Under the pieces are notes generated by a model. The model was given only the letters and a program-made list of their open reading frames with translations, had not been told where the DNA came from and did not search any database. The position numbers and the translations under genes are program-made. Positions 37,701 through 50,472 of a DNA stretch of 64,000 nt are shown piece by piece. Within the stretch, counting starts at the first letter, position 1, and each line of letters begins with the position of its first letter. Origin of the DNA: Prinia subflava (taxonomy: Eukaryota > Chordata > Aves > Passeriformes > Cisticolidae); the NCBI RefSeq assembly GCF_021018805.1, contig NC_086259.1, forward strand, positions 1,674,001-1,738,000, written 5' to 3'.

Positions 37701-40700
37701 CAGAGAAGGTTCAGAAAACCCCCGACTGAGCTGAGAGCCAACAAGACAACAATGCCACTGAAGGTGTTGAGGGGGTACTTACTAAGTGCTAATTTCAGGC
37801 TGAAGCAAGGAAATTTGCTTAAAATGCAAGGCGCTGCTAGAACTTAAGAGACATCTAAATAACTCATAAACTTGCTTTTTCAAACCCACCGATACTTAGC
37901 AGCTTTAAAGCACAAGGAAAATATGAAACAACTGTATCTCAGCTTATGTTCACATTCTCCTTTATCATCTATCCCACCGCACCCATACAACCCTGAACAT
38001 TTCATGCATGCAAATATTAAAATGATAGGTTTGAATGTCCAGCAATAAGTTCAACTTCTTTTTCTATCTCATAGAAAACCTGGGTTTACAATAAACTAGA
38101 ATACTTCATACAATACAGATGCCTCCATTCTCTGCACACCTGCAACTTGATCTACAACAATGATAAAAGTTGCAGATTGTAGTTTCACACAAATCCAACG
38201 TTTTTCCTGCTTTTTTTTTGCTCACACTGAAATTATACTAAGGATTTACTTTCGCTTTCTCCTTAACTCTGGAAAGATGTGATTAGTTTTATCCTATTTT
38301 GGTAAATAGGCCAACCTCATCATGCTCTTTTTCAATCAAAGTTATTCTGTGTAAAATTTCTTTTGCTTTCTTCCAGTAGTCTTGCAGACACCTTTTCCTT
38401 ACTTGCACATCCAATTCTTCTGCATTGTTCTCACTTAATGAGTTATCATGTAATTTCAGGGACAGCTGTTCGGCTTTATAAAACATAAAACAACATTAAT
38501 ATTTTAAATTTTATCAGTTAACATTTTTATAGTATATATTATATTTTAGTATGCTGAGGATCAGCCCCGATAATTTAATGCAAAATAACAATTTTTATAA
38601 AACTTAAATTTATACATAAATGTTAACACACTTGAAATATAAGCTGCAGTTACACGAGCTGAGCTTGCAATTATAGTTACTGTAAACTGTTTGCACAATG
38701 ATGCTATGAAAAAAAATTACTTTTTCATTGACTTAACTCAGAGTTCTTTACCAGTATGAGTCTCTGCTTTTTTAAAAAACAGTTCCATGTTAATGGACAC
38801 TACAAATCCCCACACCCCCTCAATCTTACACAAACCTCTCAGTTGTGCTTGCAGCACAAAAATGTAGACAGAGGTTTGTTTTTTCCTAATTAGCAATTGC
38901 ACACCCTCCATGCTCTAGAGATTAAAGTCTCTCTGTTTCATGGGTGGTATTGTACAGATAATTAATAAAAAACTGAAACAGGGGACCTAAAAATACATCC
39001 TTCTTCAGAAAAAAAAATCGAGATTTCTTAATATTAGAAATTAATTAGTCATAATGATTTCAGGCTTGATCATCTCCTGGTTTATTCTCTCTCTCTAGTG
39101 GTACATCCCCAGGAAGAGAGTTTCCACTGGGTATTAAATGACAATGTTTGTATTTTCCACAGAATTGATAGATGGGAAAGCTTTAAGAACTGACCCTGCA
39201 TGGAAAGGTTTCACAAGTGCATTATTGCAACCCTGCTGGAATTTTTACTTCTCTTTTTTCTGCCTAAGTCAGTTCTTGATGACCAATAAGCAACTTTCTG
39301 TGCAGAAAACAAACATCTCTTGGAGTACACAGAATTACAAAGCTCAAATCACTTAGGGAATCAGCAGAGCACAGAAATGATCACTGTGATTTTTAAAGCA
39401 GTACCAGCAAGCTTACTCATTTGTTTGCAGTTCTGCAGCACAAAAGTAGCAGCTTTGATGAGTTCCTCGTCCTGAGATTCTGTCAGTACCTGAATCATAA
39501 GTGGCAGACCATTGTTCTGAAGCAGATCACACTGGTTTTCTTCTAGAACAGGACATAGTAAAGGAAAATAGGTTGGTTTCAGCCCCACACACCTTAACCT
39601 TACAGTAATTTTAAAAGCCAACACTGGCAACTTTCTTTAAGTTTCTGTAAAAAAGGAGATTTTCATTATAGACCCGAGCCTGCTGCAGTGACAGCGGGAG
39701 AGCTTTACATCACACAGGATGATTTAACCGGAACTCACAATTCTGTAAGAAAACTGAAGGATGACTGAGACAAATTATAGGATGGAGTTCCAAGCTCATT
39801 TACTTGTGGCCTAAAATATTGAATAATGACTCCTGTATTTCTTTTCTTCCATTACCTGCTCTTGGACTAGATATGCTACATTTTTGTGAGGCCTGAGATG
39901 CAGAAATATCAAAATCTCAAGGTTTATAATTAGCAAAATAAAATCAGTAGTTTAATCCTGGTCTGGCCCATCTGTTCCTCCTCATTTATCATGTAATTAG
40001 CTAGATTTTTATAGTGATCTCATTCACGTATGTATTCATAGAACTGATAACTTGCTAAACTTGATAACTTAATATACTTAATAAATGTAAATAAACTTAA
40101 TTAACTTAATAACAGCGCTGACAATTTAAGAGAAACAGTTTTCTGTTGGTTTAACTGTTTTTCTATTCAAAAGATATTTTCCTTTAAGTTTTGTTTCAAT
40201 AATTCTTAATGAAAAAAGTCTGTTAAAATAAATTTATGACCTATTGAGCTAATTATTGAATGTTATTAGCACTCAGAGAATAAAAACCAACCAGAATTTT
40301 TGAATATAAGCCCCTTTTCTAGTTTATCTAAACATAAATGAGAAAAAACAGTAGTACAAATGAACTCCCTTTTCTATTTGCTTTCACTACTACAAAATAT
40401 CAACTGAAGAGCTGTATTTTTACCAGATATGCTTGGGCAAGCCCCAAGGAACACGACAAAAACATTTCAGGGCTACATACTGCTTATGTGTCTTGAAAAC
40501 CAATGCTCTTACATGGCTTTTACAAGTATTACTGCCCTTGTAAGCAGTGGACAGAAGCTGTATGCGCCAAGGACCATGAAAAGAGAGCTCAAGACAACTC
40601 ATTTGCTATGTCTGGATTGTAGCAGTTTTCAGGCCTGGATTAATTACTCCCTGTGATCCCTAAGCCCAGCTCTGAATTCCTGCATATTAGTCTATTTTTC

Positions 40701-43700
40701 AAAGCTACTAAAGACACTTCTTGCTAACAAGCTTTAAAATTTAAAGATGGTACATTATAGAAAACTTTTTTTCCGAATATTGACACTATATTATTTAAGA
40801 GAAATTTCCCTCATGTTCCAGTCTTGATGTAGTGACACCACTGGAGGAGCCAGTGTATGAGAATTTAGGAAAGCTGACAGACAGGAAAAAGAAAAAGCAA
40901 ATCTTACCACAAACTTCAGTACAGTGTCCAATTGTTAGAAGAATACTGATTTTTTCTCCTGTGCTCAGTGTCTCATTGGACAGCAGCTTCAGCAGCTCTG
41001 ACACAGTGTGATACTTCGCCAAGACAACACCCATGGCAGCTGTTTGTTAAAATAATTGGAAGGAAAATAAACTAGATGATGAGTATACAGGAATTATCCA
41101 AGTGTAAAATGCTGGGTTTCAAGGGAACTCTACAGACCCCTCAAAACCTTGGGCCTGCTCAGCCCTGCCCTGCTCTGCCATTAACAGTTCAGATTACCCC
41201 ATCTCTCCTGTGCTGCTCCCAAATCCAGCCCTGCCCATCCTCCCAGCCTGTGCTCCATGGACATGAGGCAGAAGATCTGAAGAATGAGGACTCTGCGCTG
41301 TACAAGTTTTCGAGATCCCTGCTGAGTTTCTCTGCATCCTTCATCAGCCCCAGCAAGGAGCCAGAGAGAATTGAATAAGCTTTGACACACAGAGCATGAG
41401 GGAACACCACTGCTAGGTCCATCGACGCTGAGGCCTACTCCTGCCACATACCAGCTGATCTGAAACTACACTCAGAACTAGAGCAGGTTTATGCTTTTAA
41501 ACTTTGGTGCACTTCCATTTGAAACTCTTATCACGGCAGAAGCGTGATACATCAACCATGGCCACAGCACAGGCTCATCAGGAATCACAGGTCTCTCCAA
41601 ACCTTCTGATGGAATACACAAGACCTCATTGGGAGAGCAGTACCCAGCCAGCAAACCAGAGCAGAGGTGTGCTGTGCAGAAACACCACATTTGTTCAGCT
41701 CCACTTCTGAACTACTAAAGCTCCACAATTTATTATTCAGGCATAGGCCTAACTCCAGGATCCAAACTGCCTGGCCAAATCCAGGCCCAGAGCTCAGCTT
41801 TACTTACCCAGGATTAGCTGTAGCATCGTACCTTAAATTTTCATTAGGGTTTAAATTTCTCTGTATTTATTTTAGCAACAATGGGACAGTAATTCACCTC
41901 AGGTGAACTGAATGACTCCCCATTTACACCTCTGAATTTTAAAAAACACTGCAACATTCACTGGGATGGATATAATTTAACTGCCTTTCAGTGTCCATTT
42001 ATATAATTTTTCCACCAGCACAAGACTTTAAAAATTGCATTTTAAAATTACCATAGATAAAAAATGTCTTTTCACTCACAATTATTAGCAATGCAGGCAT
42101 CCAGAGTCTTTGTTACTACCACTGCAAGTTTCATGCTGGAGTGACTCAAACAGGAATCATGCATAAGCTCAAGGAGAACTTTGGCTAATGTATCCAATCC
42201 TCCAATAGAAACAAAATATTTCTGCACATATACTTAGTGAAAAAAGAAAAAATGTGATTTAAGCAAGAGAGTTCACAAATTATTTAAGCATTTCACCAAG
42301 TAAGTCCATCAGTTTTTCTGTGCATGTGTTAGTCATTACATTTCTTATACATCAGAAGCTGGATATATATTAATCTCAAGAAATATAGTAACTGCATATA
42401 AATTAGTTACAGGAAAACATGACCCTAATATGTGCACATAAATGGCAAACATTATGTTTGAGTTCTACCCAAGTCATTGTGTTCAGTCATGAAATAATGA
42501 CTTTTATTTAGAAATACTTTTAATCAAAACAGCTTCCAAATAGTTTTTCTGACCTTCTGAAATGTAATCAATTTGTGGCTATTTGTGGACTTAAGCACAG
42601 TGTAATGTAAGTAAAGATGGTGGAATACAGTCGTCAGAGTAAAAGTTGTAAGAACAGCAAATTACTTTGTAGAAATTGAAAAGAAAGAAAAAACATTTTA
42701 CTCTCTAATTAAACATACTTTTATCAAATGCATAACTGTGTAAAGCTTGAGCTGCACTTACAGTTATTTGCAACTGTGAGACCAAGAAATGAACAAATGG
42801 GACGAACTATCTCAGGCTTTGTGCAACTCTCGAGCCACTCTTTGGCATAGGGAAAAACTGAACAGCAAATGTTTTGATTATCTTCTGGAAAAATAAAAAC
42901 AAATTACCCCAAATCAATACGCAATGAAATGAAATTTCAGCTGAAGAGTAAAAGTGAAACCAAAGCTTTACCAATTTGGAGAATATCTTTAAACTTCTTT
43001 TACAATTTTCAGAGCAACACGTACCATTCTGGGGGTTGTTCACACAGGCACAGAGAGTGCTGCACACTGAGGACCAGAGCTGATAGCAGGGATCAGTGGT
43101 TTCATCTGACAGACTGTTCTCAGAGGTGGAGAGGGTTGTTCTGTTCAGGACAATGAAAACAAGTCCCAAATAGTCAAGGAAACATAGCTGCTACCTAGTC
43201 CATTATTCATCTGTTTGAATTGGAACCCTGTTTACCTGAATAACTGGAGCAGCAGGCTGATGCAGCCTGTATCTCTGACATAGGTTTGCCCATCCTCTAA
43301 AAGAGAACACACACAAGACTCCAGAGACAAATGCAACTGCAGACAAAATCTTAATATCAAGTTTAATTTACATACACGCATTCCCTTTCCTAAGTACACA
43401 TCCTCCCCATTACTAAATACAAAATCATATCAACATATTGGTAAATAACCTTTCTATGTCTCTCTTTTTCTACAAACTCTCAGAAACTATGGGTCTGCAT
43501 TTTCAAACTATATTTTTAGAACTAAACCACATTCTGCTGTTTAAGAAAATCCCAGTGAGCAATGATCTACTTAGACAATTCAGGTTCAGTTACATGCAAA
43601 CATTCATATTTTTAATTAACTTCACCAAAACATTACTTATTGAATATTCCAAATTTTTGGAAAATTGACTGGCAAATAGAAAAAGAGTGTTGCTGTAACA

Positions 43701-45646
43701 TAGAAAAAACCCAACTTACTATTATTTGAAACCAGTACTAAGATGACATAAACAGACATTCTTTTCAAGTTCACACCAGAATCCTTTTTAATTAAAAATA
43801 AAATGAGGTCTTCAAACAATGCAGAAGTACACAAAGTCTGTTGACAATACACTGAAAACAGAAAGTGAAAACCATTAAATCCTAAAGTAAGCCACTCATA
43901 ATCCTAAATTATCAAGTCTCCATTGTGGCCAGTATGTGGGGAGTGGAGACAAGGCAGGACTGTGAAGTGACTGAGGGCTTCCCTTGGGAATGAGTTCTAC
44001 ACCACCCAGGACCCTGGCAAGCTTTGGGACAATCCAGGAGTCATTTCACACTTACTGCTGAGGGAGAAGGGGAGTACAGGTAACTTAAAGACACCCTGTG
44101 TGCACGAATCAACAAGGCATTGATCAAATCTGGGGATGGACAGGGCAACAGGGGCACCTTCACTGTCCCTTGCTCTAACTGACAATCTTGTAGTCTCATT
44201 TTATGAGACCAAAAGAAAATTGAGACAAAGCACAAGCAATGACAGGCGGCCATAACACACTCAGAAATACAAAAAATATTATTTTTATTACCATTACTCT
44301 CTATAATAAACCCCAAAGTAAATAAAGCTGCTTCCTTTACGATGCAATGAACACTCGACTTGGCAAGATCATTTATAAACATTAAACCACCAATTTCTCG
44401 GAAGTATTCACTTGCTTCACCTACAAGAGGAAAAAAGAACAGAAACTTTTGCTTTTGTTTCTCTGCAAAATGAAAGGCTTCTAAGATTTTCCAACATCTC
44501 AAACCTTATATCCTTTAGACAACATTTTACGGTGCCCACCAGTTTCCTAACTTACACGGTGAGCATAAATTACAGCATTGTTTCTAAGGAAAAGCCTTTC
44601 TTACTGTTTTGTTGGCAAATGGAATAGATAGTGATCAAAGCCTCTTTCTGAGACAGAGGGCAGTCCATCTGATATTTAAGGCATTCAAGCAGTAAGTTCA
44701 GATCTGTTTTCATATCTAGGAGCAAAGACAAAAAACTTCATTAAAATTTTTATCTTTTCTATATATTAATCTAGTCAGCATTAGAATAAACCTATCCAAA
44801 ATGTAGTATGTACATGTATTTTAAAAAAGGGCAAAAATGAGCCACAATGGAGCTACATCACTTCCATTCACCCACAAACAACAAACCTAGAAATATTTCT
44901 GTCCTCAGTTTGTTATTTGAGCATGATTTCCTTTGTAGAGTAACAGCCTCCTTTCAATATTTCTGGCCTTTAATTACTAGTAACTGTTAATAAGTGTGAT
45001 GTAAACTACTAAATATTAAATTCACAATTGCAAGGTGCCTTAAGTGTAAATAATACACAACCATCAAAATATTCAGAGTGCAAATACAGTTGAAAATCTA
45101 CGGCATAGTAAGAAAAGGTCTAAGACCACAGGGCTGCTCCATGGTACTGAGTTACAGGAGACATAAATCATGCACCAAAGCATGATTTATTACCAAATAT
45201 TCTCTGGGCACCTGCATACAACCCTAGGTGGGTAAACAGACTTGGAAAATCTGTTTCTTAGTCTTCGGGGTATAATTAAAAGACTTATTTGATAATTATT
45301 TCTAATTGTGACAGAAGGTATTGTTTGTTGTAAACTCTTACAAGGTTTGGGGGTTCTTAAAGAAGTTAAAATACAATGAAAATGTAGATAAATATTAGCA
45401 AATTAAGAAAAAAAGTGACTTTGTGGTGGCGTGCGTGTAGGTTTGTCATTTAATTGACCCTTTGCATATCCAATACATTATCTAAAATTTGGCAACTAGG
45501 AAAAAGCACATTTTCTCAACTGCTCACCATCCCACGACAGGCCTATCATACTCTTCTAGAACTTTGTAAAATTGATACAGATTATAAGGACAAATAATAT
45601 TAGATATCTTACCACACTGATTTTTCTGCACGTTTTGAGTGTTCAT
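28755..45646 (-). CDS. TERB1: Telomere repeats-binding bouquet formation protein 1, 21 proposed coding exons
   Basis: Meiotic protein that, with TERB2 and MAJIN, tethers telomeres to the nuclear envelope in prophase I. Coding exons: 45646-45613, 44715-44605, 44420-44292, 43851-43720, 43296-43236, 43140-43025, 42884-42762, 42232-42080, 41039-40908, 39542-39417, 38473-38316, 37591-37236, 35766-35705, 34726-34634, 34593-34561, 32388-32218, 31741-31661, 30682-30569, 30186-30074, 29543-29334, 28784-28755. The sum is 2538 nt, about 845 aa, all in phase. Residues 1 to about 372 are helical armadillo-like repeats (LKYQMDCPLSQKEALITI; SAMGVVLAKYHTVSELL). Exon 16 (GGLSLNSKTFTKMLQSC) probably lies in the TERB2-binding region. 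ILLTPNRK near 692-699 may be the TRF1-binding TP site. A Myb-like domain lies at about 783-834 (DFTTEEINCLLKGVQKMGNHW). The last exon adds about nine residues and is the least certain. As I recall, mammalian proteins are near 730-770 aa. The middle exons (37.2-38.5 kb) are poorly conserved. Confidence 0.9.
29334..29543 (-). CDS. TERB1: TERB1 exon 20: Myb-like DNA-binding domain
   Basis: A single exon carries RRARKDFTTEEINCLLKGVQ, then GNHWNLILWSYPF and RTSVDLSKKYYRLQ. The spaced aromatic residues F, W and W and the final helix fit the Myb/SANT-type fold that ends TERB1. Two candidate donors six bases apart (GTGCAG at 29339, GTACAG at 29333) both leave phase 0, so the domain may end in LQ or LQVQ. 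Confidence 0.9.
33476..34480. repeat. 1-kb (GGGAA)n array with GGTTT-variant core
   Basis: 201 pentamers without a single indel. About 65 pure GGGAA units (33476-33800) are followed by 100 units (33801-34300) in which about 36 are GGTTT, placed singly between one to four GGGAA units, then 36 pure GGGAA units (34301-34480). On the transcribed strand of TERB1 the RNA is (UUCCC)n. The array sits in intron 15, with its edge only 81 bp downstream of the 33-nt exon 15. It is open in several frames, giving spurious Gly-Arg-Glu-Gly-Lys proteins that should not be annotated. Confidence 0.98.
34561..34593 (-). CDS. TERB1: TERB1 33-nt microexon 15
   Basis: The exon reads VHKEALKSQQC between a CCAGAG acceptor and a strong GTAAGT donor. 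Use of the first AG would give an in-frame stop (TAC ATA AAG AAG CCT TAA), so the AG two bases downstream must be used. The phase (1 to 1) fits both neighbours, and skipping it would also keep frame. It lies between 34634-34726 and the GGGAA array. Confidence 0.7.
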
Positions 45647-47680
45647 TTTTGTTTTATCTCTGTTCTTGTTCTACAACAGAAAGGATAAAGTGTTTTCAGT
45701 TCTGTTCATATTAGCAGTGTTTATAATATATGCAGTAGAAATGACATAATTTTTCTAAAATGTACTCTAACCAGTTTTCTGCTTTTACTCTGTCATCTCA
45801 CACACACAGTTTAATGTATTCTTGTACGGAAAATTTTCCTTTAGAGACATAGCAATTTATAATAACCCTGCATTTGATTTGATAACCAGGTTATCATCTT
45901 TTGAAAGTGGACATTCTGTAGAAATCAGGTAATTCCATGTTACCACTGAGGGGCACTGTCGATGTCCCCGTCAGTAAAGAATATCCTCTGCTCTGTATCA
46001 CTGATCACAACAAAGCTGATCCAATTTTCCTTACAAGAGTGGCCAACTTTGCCATCAGCCAACAACTGGCACTAACATCAAGTAATGTTCAATTTAAAGG
46101 TTGAACACTATACAACACTCAGCCTGCTGCTGCTCAAGGAGCCATTAAACCATCAGCATTGTTCTAGTAGCAATGATCAAACCAAAGGCAATGAGCACAG
46201 ACACATATTCCTTGGAGTAAGAATTTATTTAAATTCCCCAAAGACATTGTCACATTACATGAACCATATAACCCACAAACCCCACAGCATCGATTCTTCA
46301 CACACCCAACGTGGCAGCCTCTGAGAGTAGAGCAGCAGAGTGACACTCCAGTTTGAAGGCAGAAAGATGGTCCCTCAAACATGCCCCAAGTCCCAAACAC
46401 AAAAAGTTGATGCAAGGATCACAGTAACCTATTACAATTTCTCAAAAAATTACTTAGCTCCAGGTACAAACTTTGAATCCGTGGCAAATTCAGCTTAATA
46501 ATGGATTAGTTTTCCTTCTCAAAGTGGAGTAAAGTGCTCGAAGCAGTATCTTCACCTTAATGAAGATAGCTAGCCCTGCTTTCTGTTTAGAGTTACTGAT
46601 CACCCCCATGCCTTTGCTGCTTCCATTAGAGAGGGAAAATGTAGAGTTCATCTCCCTTTAGCCTTTCAGAAGTGATAATATATATGCATTTCATCTTCCT
46701 GCAAATCCAACCCTGCCACAACAGGGAAAAGCTTGTGAGACTTCTTCCCCTTTTTTTGTCCTACTGCTACCACTCCCGTCAACCTAAGAAAAAACAAAAA
46801 CCATCCAAACAAAAGAAAGGCTGTAAAAATGAGTTCGCTCTGGAGCTAACTGCATTTCAGAAGAGCTTAATTAAATATATGTTTATACAATTATACAATA
46901 TAGGAAATACAAGGGGTTTAAAACTGAATGTATACAAGGCTACATCTTGACCGTACCTAGATCTCTTACTTTTGTAACCTACTGAAGGTACACAAAATAG
47001 TAGTAATAAGCCAGCCTACACTAATTAGATGCAAATAGCTCACCTCTGTTGTTGCATCACCAGCCAAGCTGGAAAGACAAGCAACTAGATTTGCTTCAAC
47101 AAACATGTGGCAAATGTTGCATATAAAATAGATTACCTCTTCTCCATTAGCTACTGAAAATAACCCAGTAACATCCCTTCAAAGCTCAAAACCCACTCCT
47201 GGAGAAGTGCAGATCTGTCAGTGTGTGTGTTCAGCAGCACTAGAGCACATGGCTGGCACAGTCAGTAGACCAGGCAGCCTCGGCGGGACTTCTCCTTTGA
47301 AACCCGGGGACCAAACCTTAGAGGGAAGTGCGGATTGTTGGCGTCCAGTGGAAACCAAATCCCACAACAGCAGCTGAGGCCGTGAGGACGCTGCACTGTG
47401 GAACAGGACTTGGGGGTGTCCTGGCCTGTTCCAGTTCCCTCCCACCCTCCACCCTCAGATGAGCTCTCTGTGATTTACAGCTCATTATCAGAGCTCCACT
47501 TTGAAGTCTTAGCAAGCACTCCAGATCAGCCCAAATATAAAAAGGAAATAACATATAAAAAACTTAAAATAAAATGGGGGGCGGGGGGGGGGGGGGAAGG
47601 AAGGCAACAGTCTAAAGATGAAACAGCAGCTGCTCTTTCTTCTGTGAGAGTCCCGAGTGGGGGTAAATGGGACACAACTC
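45647..47680. other. 5' flank or 5' untranslated intron of TERB1
   Basis: The first coding exon of TERB1 is preceded by a splice-acceptor-like TGTTGTAG followed by 24 untranslated bases. This suggests a non-coding first exon further upstream, perhaps near the CpG-rich DNA at 47.7 kb. No coding sequence is recognisable in between. A G-tract lies at 47576-47596. Confidence 0.45.
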
Positions 47681-48245
47681 AGATACCTCTGATCCGGCGG
47701 CGCGGGTGCGTCCGAGTAGTGCCCGCGGCGAGGCGGGTCCCTGCTGCCGAGCGCTGCCCAGCGCTGCCCGCCGGGCTGAGGGGTGGGATCTCCGGGCTGA
47801 GGGGTGGGATCTCCGGGCTGAGGGGCAGCTGCGGCCCCGCCGGGCTGAGGGGTGGGATCTCCGGGCTGAGGGGTGGGATCTCCGGGCTGAGGGGCAGCTG
47901 CGGCCCCGCCGGGCTGAGGGGTGGGATCTCCGGGCTGAGGGGTGGGATCTCCGGGCTGAGGGGCAGCGGCGGCCCCGCCGGGCTGAGGGGTGGGATCTCC
48001 GGGCTGAGGGGCAGCGGCGGCCCCGCCGGGCTGAGGGGTGGGATCTCCGGGCTGAGGGGTGGGATTTCCGGGCTGAGGGGCAGCGGCGGCCCCGCCGGGC
48101 TGAGGGGTGGGATCTCCGGGCTGAGGGGCAGCGGCGGCCCAGCCCGGCTGAGAGCAGCGCTCGGCCCGGCCGCTCAGGAGGCGCAGCAGCCGCAGCGCCG
48201 CTGGAGCGCCTGAGGGCGCGGGCGCCCTCGGCCTCGTGACAGCCC
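47680..48245 (-). promoter_or_regulatory. CpG-rich region upstream of TERB1, candidate promoter
   Basis: GC content and CpG density rise sharply between AT-rich flanks and include unique CpG sequence at 47690-47772 and 48145-48240 around a minisatellite. It is the only CpG-rich block upstream of TERB1 and lies 2 kb from its first coding exon. Assignment to TERB1 is by position; it could also serve an unannotated plus-strand transcript. Confidence 0.45.
47773..48144. repeat. 21/27-bp minisatellite with higher-order AAB units
   Basis: Two related units share the core GGGCTGAGGGG. Unit A (21 bp) continues TGGGATCTCC and unit B (27 bp) continues CAGCGGCGGCCCCGCC. The order is AAB AAB AAB AB AAB AB (10 A and 6 B units, 372 bp). 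The first two B copies carry CAGCTGCGG instead of CAGCGGCGG, and one A copy has GGATTTCC. Because 21 and 27 are both multiples of three, every frame stays open over it, producing false repeat proteins on both strands. Confidence 0.95.
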
Positions 48246-48275
48246 TGAGCCTTCTCGGCCACACGGGAAGCACTT

Positions 48276-48772
48276 GGAACTGTAGAAGCGTCAGGGGTGG
48301 AAGAGCTCTTTAAGACCATCCAGTTCAACGTCAGCCCAGCACTGCCACTGCAAACCCCAAACCAATAAACCATTTCCCAGTGTCAGATCCAGAGGCCTCT
48401 TTTAACACCTCCAGGGATGCAACTCCACCACCTCCCTGGCCAACCTATTCCCAGGCCTGAACAGGGAATTTTTTTTTCTAAAATCTAACCTGAATTTTCT
48501 CTCTCAATGGGAGGCCGTTTCCTCTGGTTCTTACTGAATATCCAGCAGAACAGACCAGTCCCACCACACTGCACAGTCCTGTCAGGGAGTTGGAGACAAC
48601 GGTGAGGTTCCTCCTGAGCCTCCTTCAGACTGAACAAACGCAGCTCCCTCAGCTACCCTTCATGGCACATTTTCTCAACCCTTCATGAGCCTTGTTGCCC
48701 TTCTCTGGACACACTCCAGCCTCTCAATGTCCTTTTCCACGAGGGGCCCAGAGCTGGACACAGCACTCGAGG
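48276..48772 (-). mobile_element. CR1 LINE 3' fragment
   Basis: Minus-strand translation near 48680-48745 gives IERLECVQRRATRLMKG, the conserved C-terminal end of CR1 ORF2 reverse transcriptase. The 3' untranslated portion follows and ends near 48280 with the CR1-type 'ctggatggtcttaaagagct' layout. It is 5'-truncated, with small indels and stops. Confidence 0.85.
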
Positions 48773-49330
48773 ATAAAAATGCAGTTCTGCTGCCAATGAG
48801 ATGAGCCAATTTGTAAATGTCACTTACCCTGCCAAAACCAGCTACTGCTTTTTCTTTCAGAGGTGAGTCATCAAAAGTAATGAAAATGCATTGCATTTTA
48901 AACCAAAGAGGAAAAGAAACAAAAACACTCCCAGAGGATTTGGCAAAGCCAATATATGCCAATAGGACTTGCCCTCTTGGCTGCTCAGTTATTGCAGCCC
49001 TTTACCATTTGCCTTGTTCAGAGATCATGCTCAGATAATTCAGTGATGGGTACAATAGAAATTAAATAAATCATAGCTGATCATGAAATAATACAACTTA
49101 AGAAAATTTAAATGGATTGTGAACTATTTACAGGATGGTGATGACAGTTATCACATAGAGACCAAAATAAGCCCTTTTAACAAAACTTCATTTATATCCT
49201 TCTTCTTCAGGCCCTATGTGAAAAATGTAGAATGTTAATTCATGTTCTTATAGTTACTGAAATTTATTGAAAACTATAAAACTGTATATATATGTGTGTG
49301 TTGTATGAAAATACAAGTTTCAGGATACCT

Positions 49331-49894
49331 TGTAACATTTTGTTAAACCAAATTATGAAAAGGCAGGCACCACCCCAGAAGCTCACATTCAGAAATAGAC
49401 AAAAGGTTTAAGGGAAAACCGGCAGTCTCCTCAGTCACCGGGAGGAGACCCATCAAGATAAGGCGGCAGGACCATCAACAGCACCAGACTACACCCTCAC
49501 CGAACATCAAGCATCATCATCCATATCTCGGACCATTAATCAACCAAGAAATCTGCCAAAACCAGAAATTAACACCTTACTGGAGAGAGGGGACTCTTTT
49601 AAGCTGAGCCGGAGACACCCTTGGATTTGAATAGCTAGCCTGGACACAAAGGGGAAAATGAGGAAATATTGCCAAGGGCAGAATAAAGTGTATAAAAACC
49701 AAGCCCCAAACCAGGCAAATTTGTGAACCTAGGGGGAGACAGCAGACAGCCAGGTTCTGTGTCTCAAGGTTCACCCTTGGCATTTTCCAGGGTAAAAATT
49801 GTCAAGTATCTCCGCTGTTGGTGGGTTTACCGAAATTCTGTAAAATAAACCAAATTATTATTTTAATTGGAATATTGTCTTGGCATTTATAACA
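49331..49894 (+). mobile_element. Solo LTR, copy A of a TGTAACA...TATAACA family
   Basis: It begins TGTAACATTTTG and ends GGCATTTATAACA. A TATA box (GTATAAAAACC) lies near 49690, followed by AAATTTGTGAACC, CCGAAATTCTGTAAAATAAACC (polyadenylation signal) and a short U5. Most of the 3' half matches the copy at 55946-56538. No internal retroviral coding sequence follows. I could not find an exact target-site duplication, so the 5' edge is approximate. Confidence 0.75.
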
Positions 49895-50472
49895 CCCTAC
49901 TATCCATTTGTTTGGCTGATGTACTACAATGTAAAAATACTGTTCAGTATCTTCTACTACTTATACATTCCAACACTTCTGTTGTGTTTTCTAAAAGCTC
50001 TGAGTATTTTTTACTTTGAAAAAAAATATATTATTTTGGTAGTAACGCTGAAGTTCTGTGTTTCCTTTTGGCACTCAACTGAAGAAGTGAAGAAAAAAAA
50101 AGGGTCAGAAAAAATTGCAGTGGTGGACAGTAGATCACAAGGAGCAAAGTTACAGGAGATGAGTACATTGCTACTGCCACTGCTTAAGAGCATCTCTCAC
50201 AAAAAGCAGACTGGCTACACTGTCCCAACTCCATCATTTCAACTCTCTATGACTTGTTTCCTGCTTTGTAAAGCTGAGTTAAGCCATTTTTGCCTAATAT
50301 GAATAAAACTAGTAATGCACACTTACAGTTCTCTTGTATTACTGCACCAGCACTAGGTACCCTTAGAATTTTTTAGGGTATTACAAAGCCATCCCTGAAT
50401 TTAAACAGGGATGTTATTTGTAGCTTATTCTTTTAGGTAATTTGTATCAAGAGTAAAATAATGATTGCACAT

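Noticed and set aside
41181..41447. Possible exon in TERB1 intron 9 (LMKDAEKLSRDLENLYSAES)
   Set aside because: It has a helical look but no acceptor with a pyrimidine tract, and exons 9 and 10 join in phase without it.
47398..48373. Open frames of 190-271 codons on both strands with repeat proteins
   Set aside because: They arise from the 21/27-bp minisatellite, whose unit lengths are multiples of three and which lacks stops in most frames.
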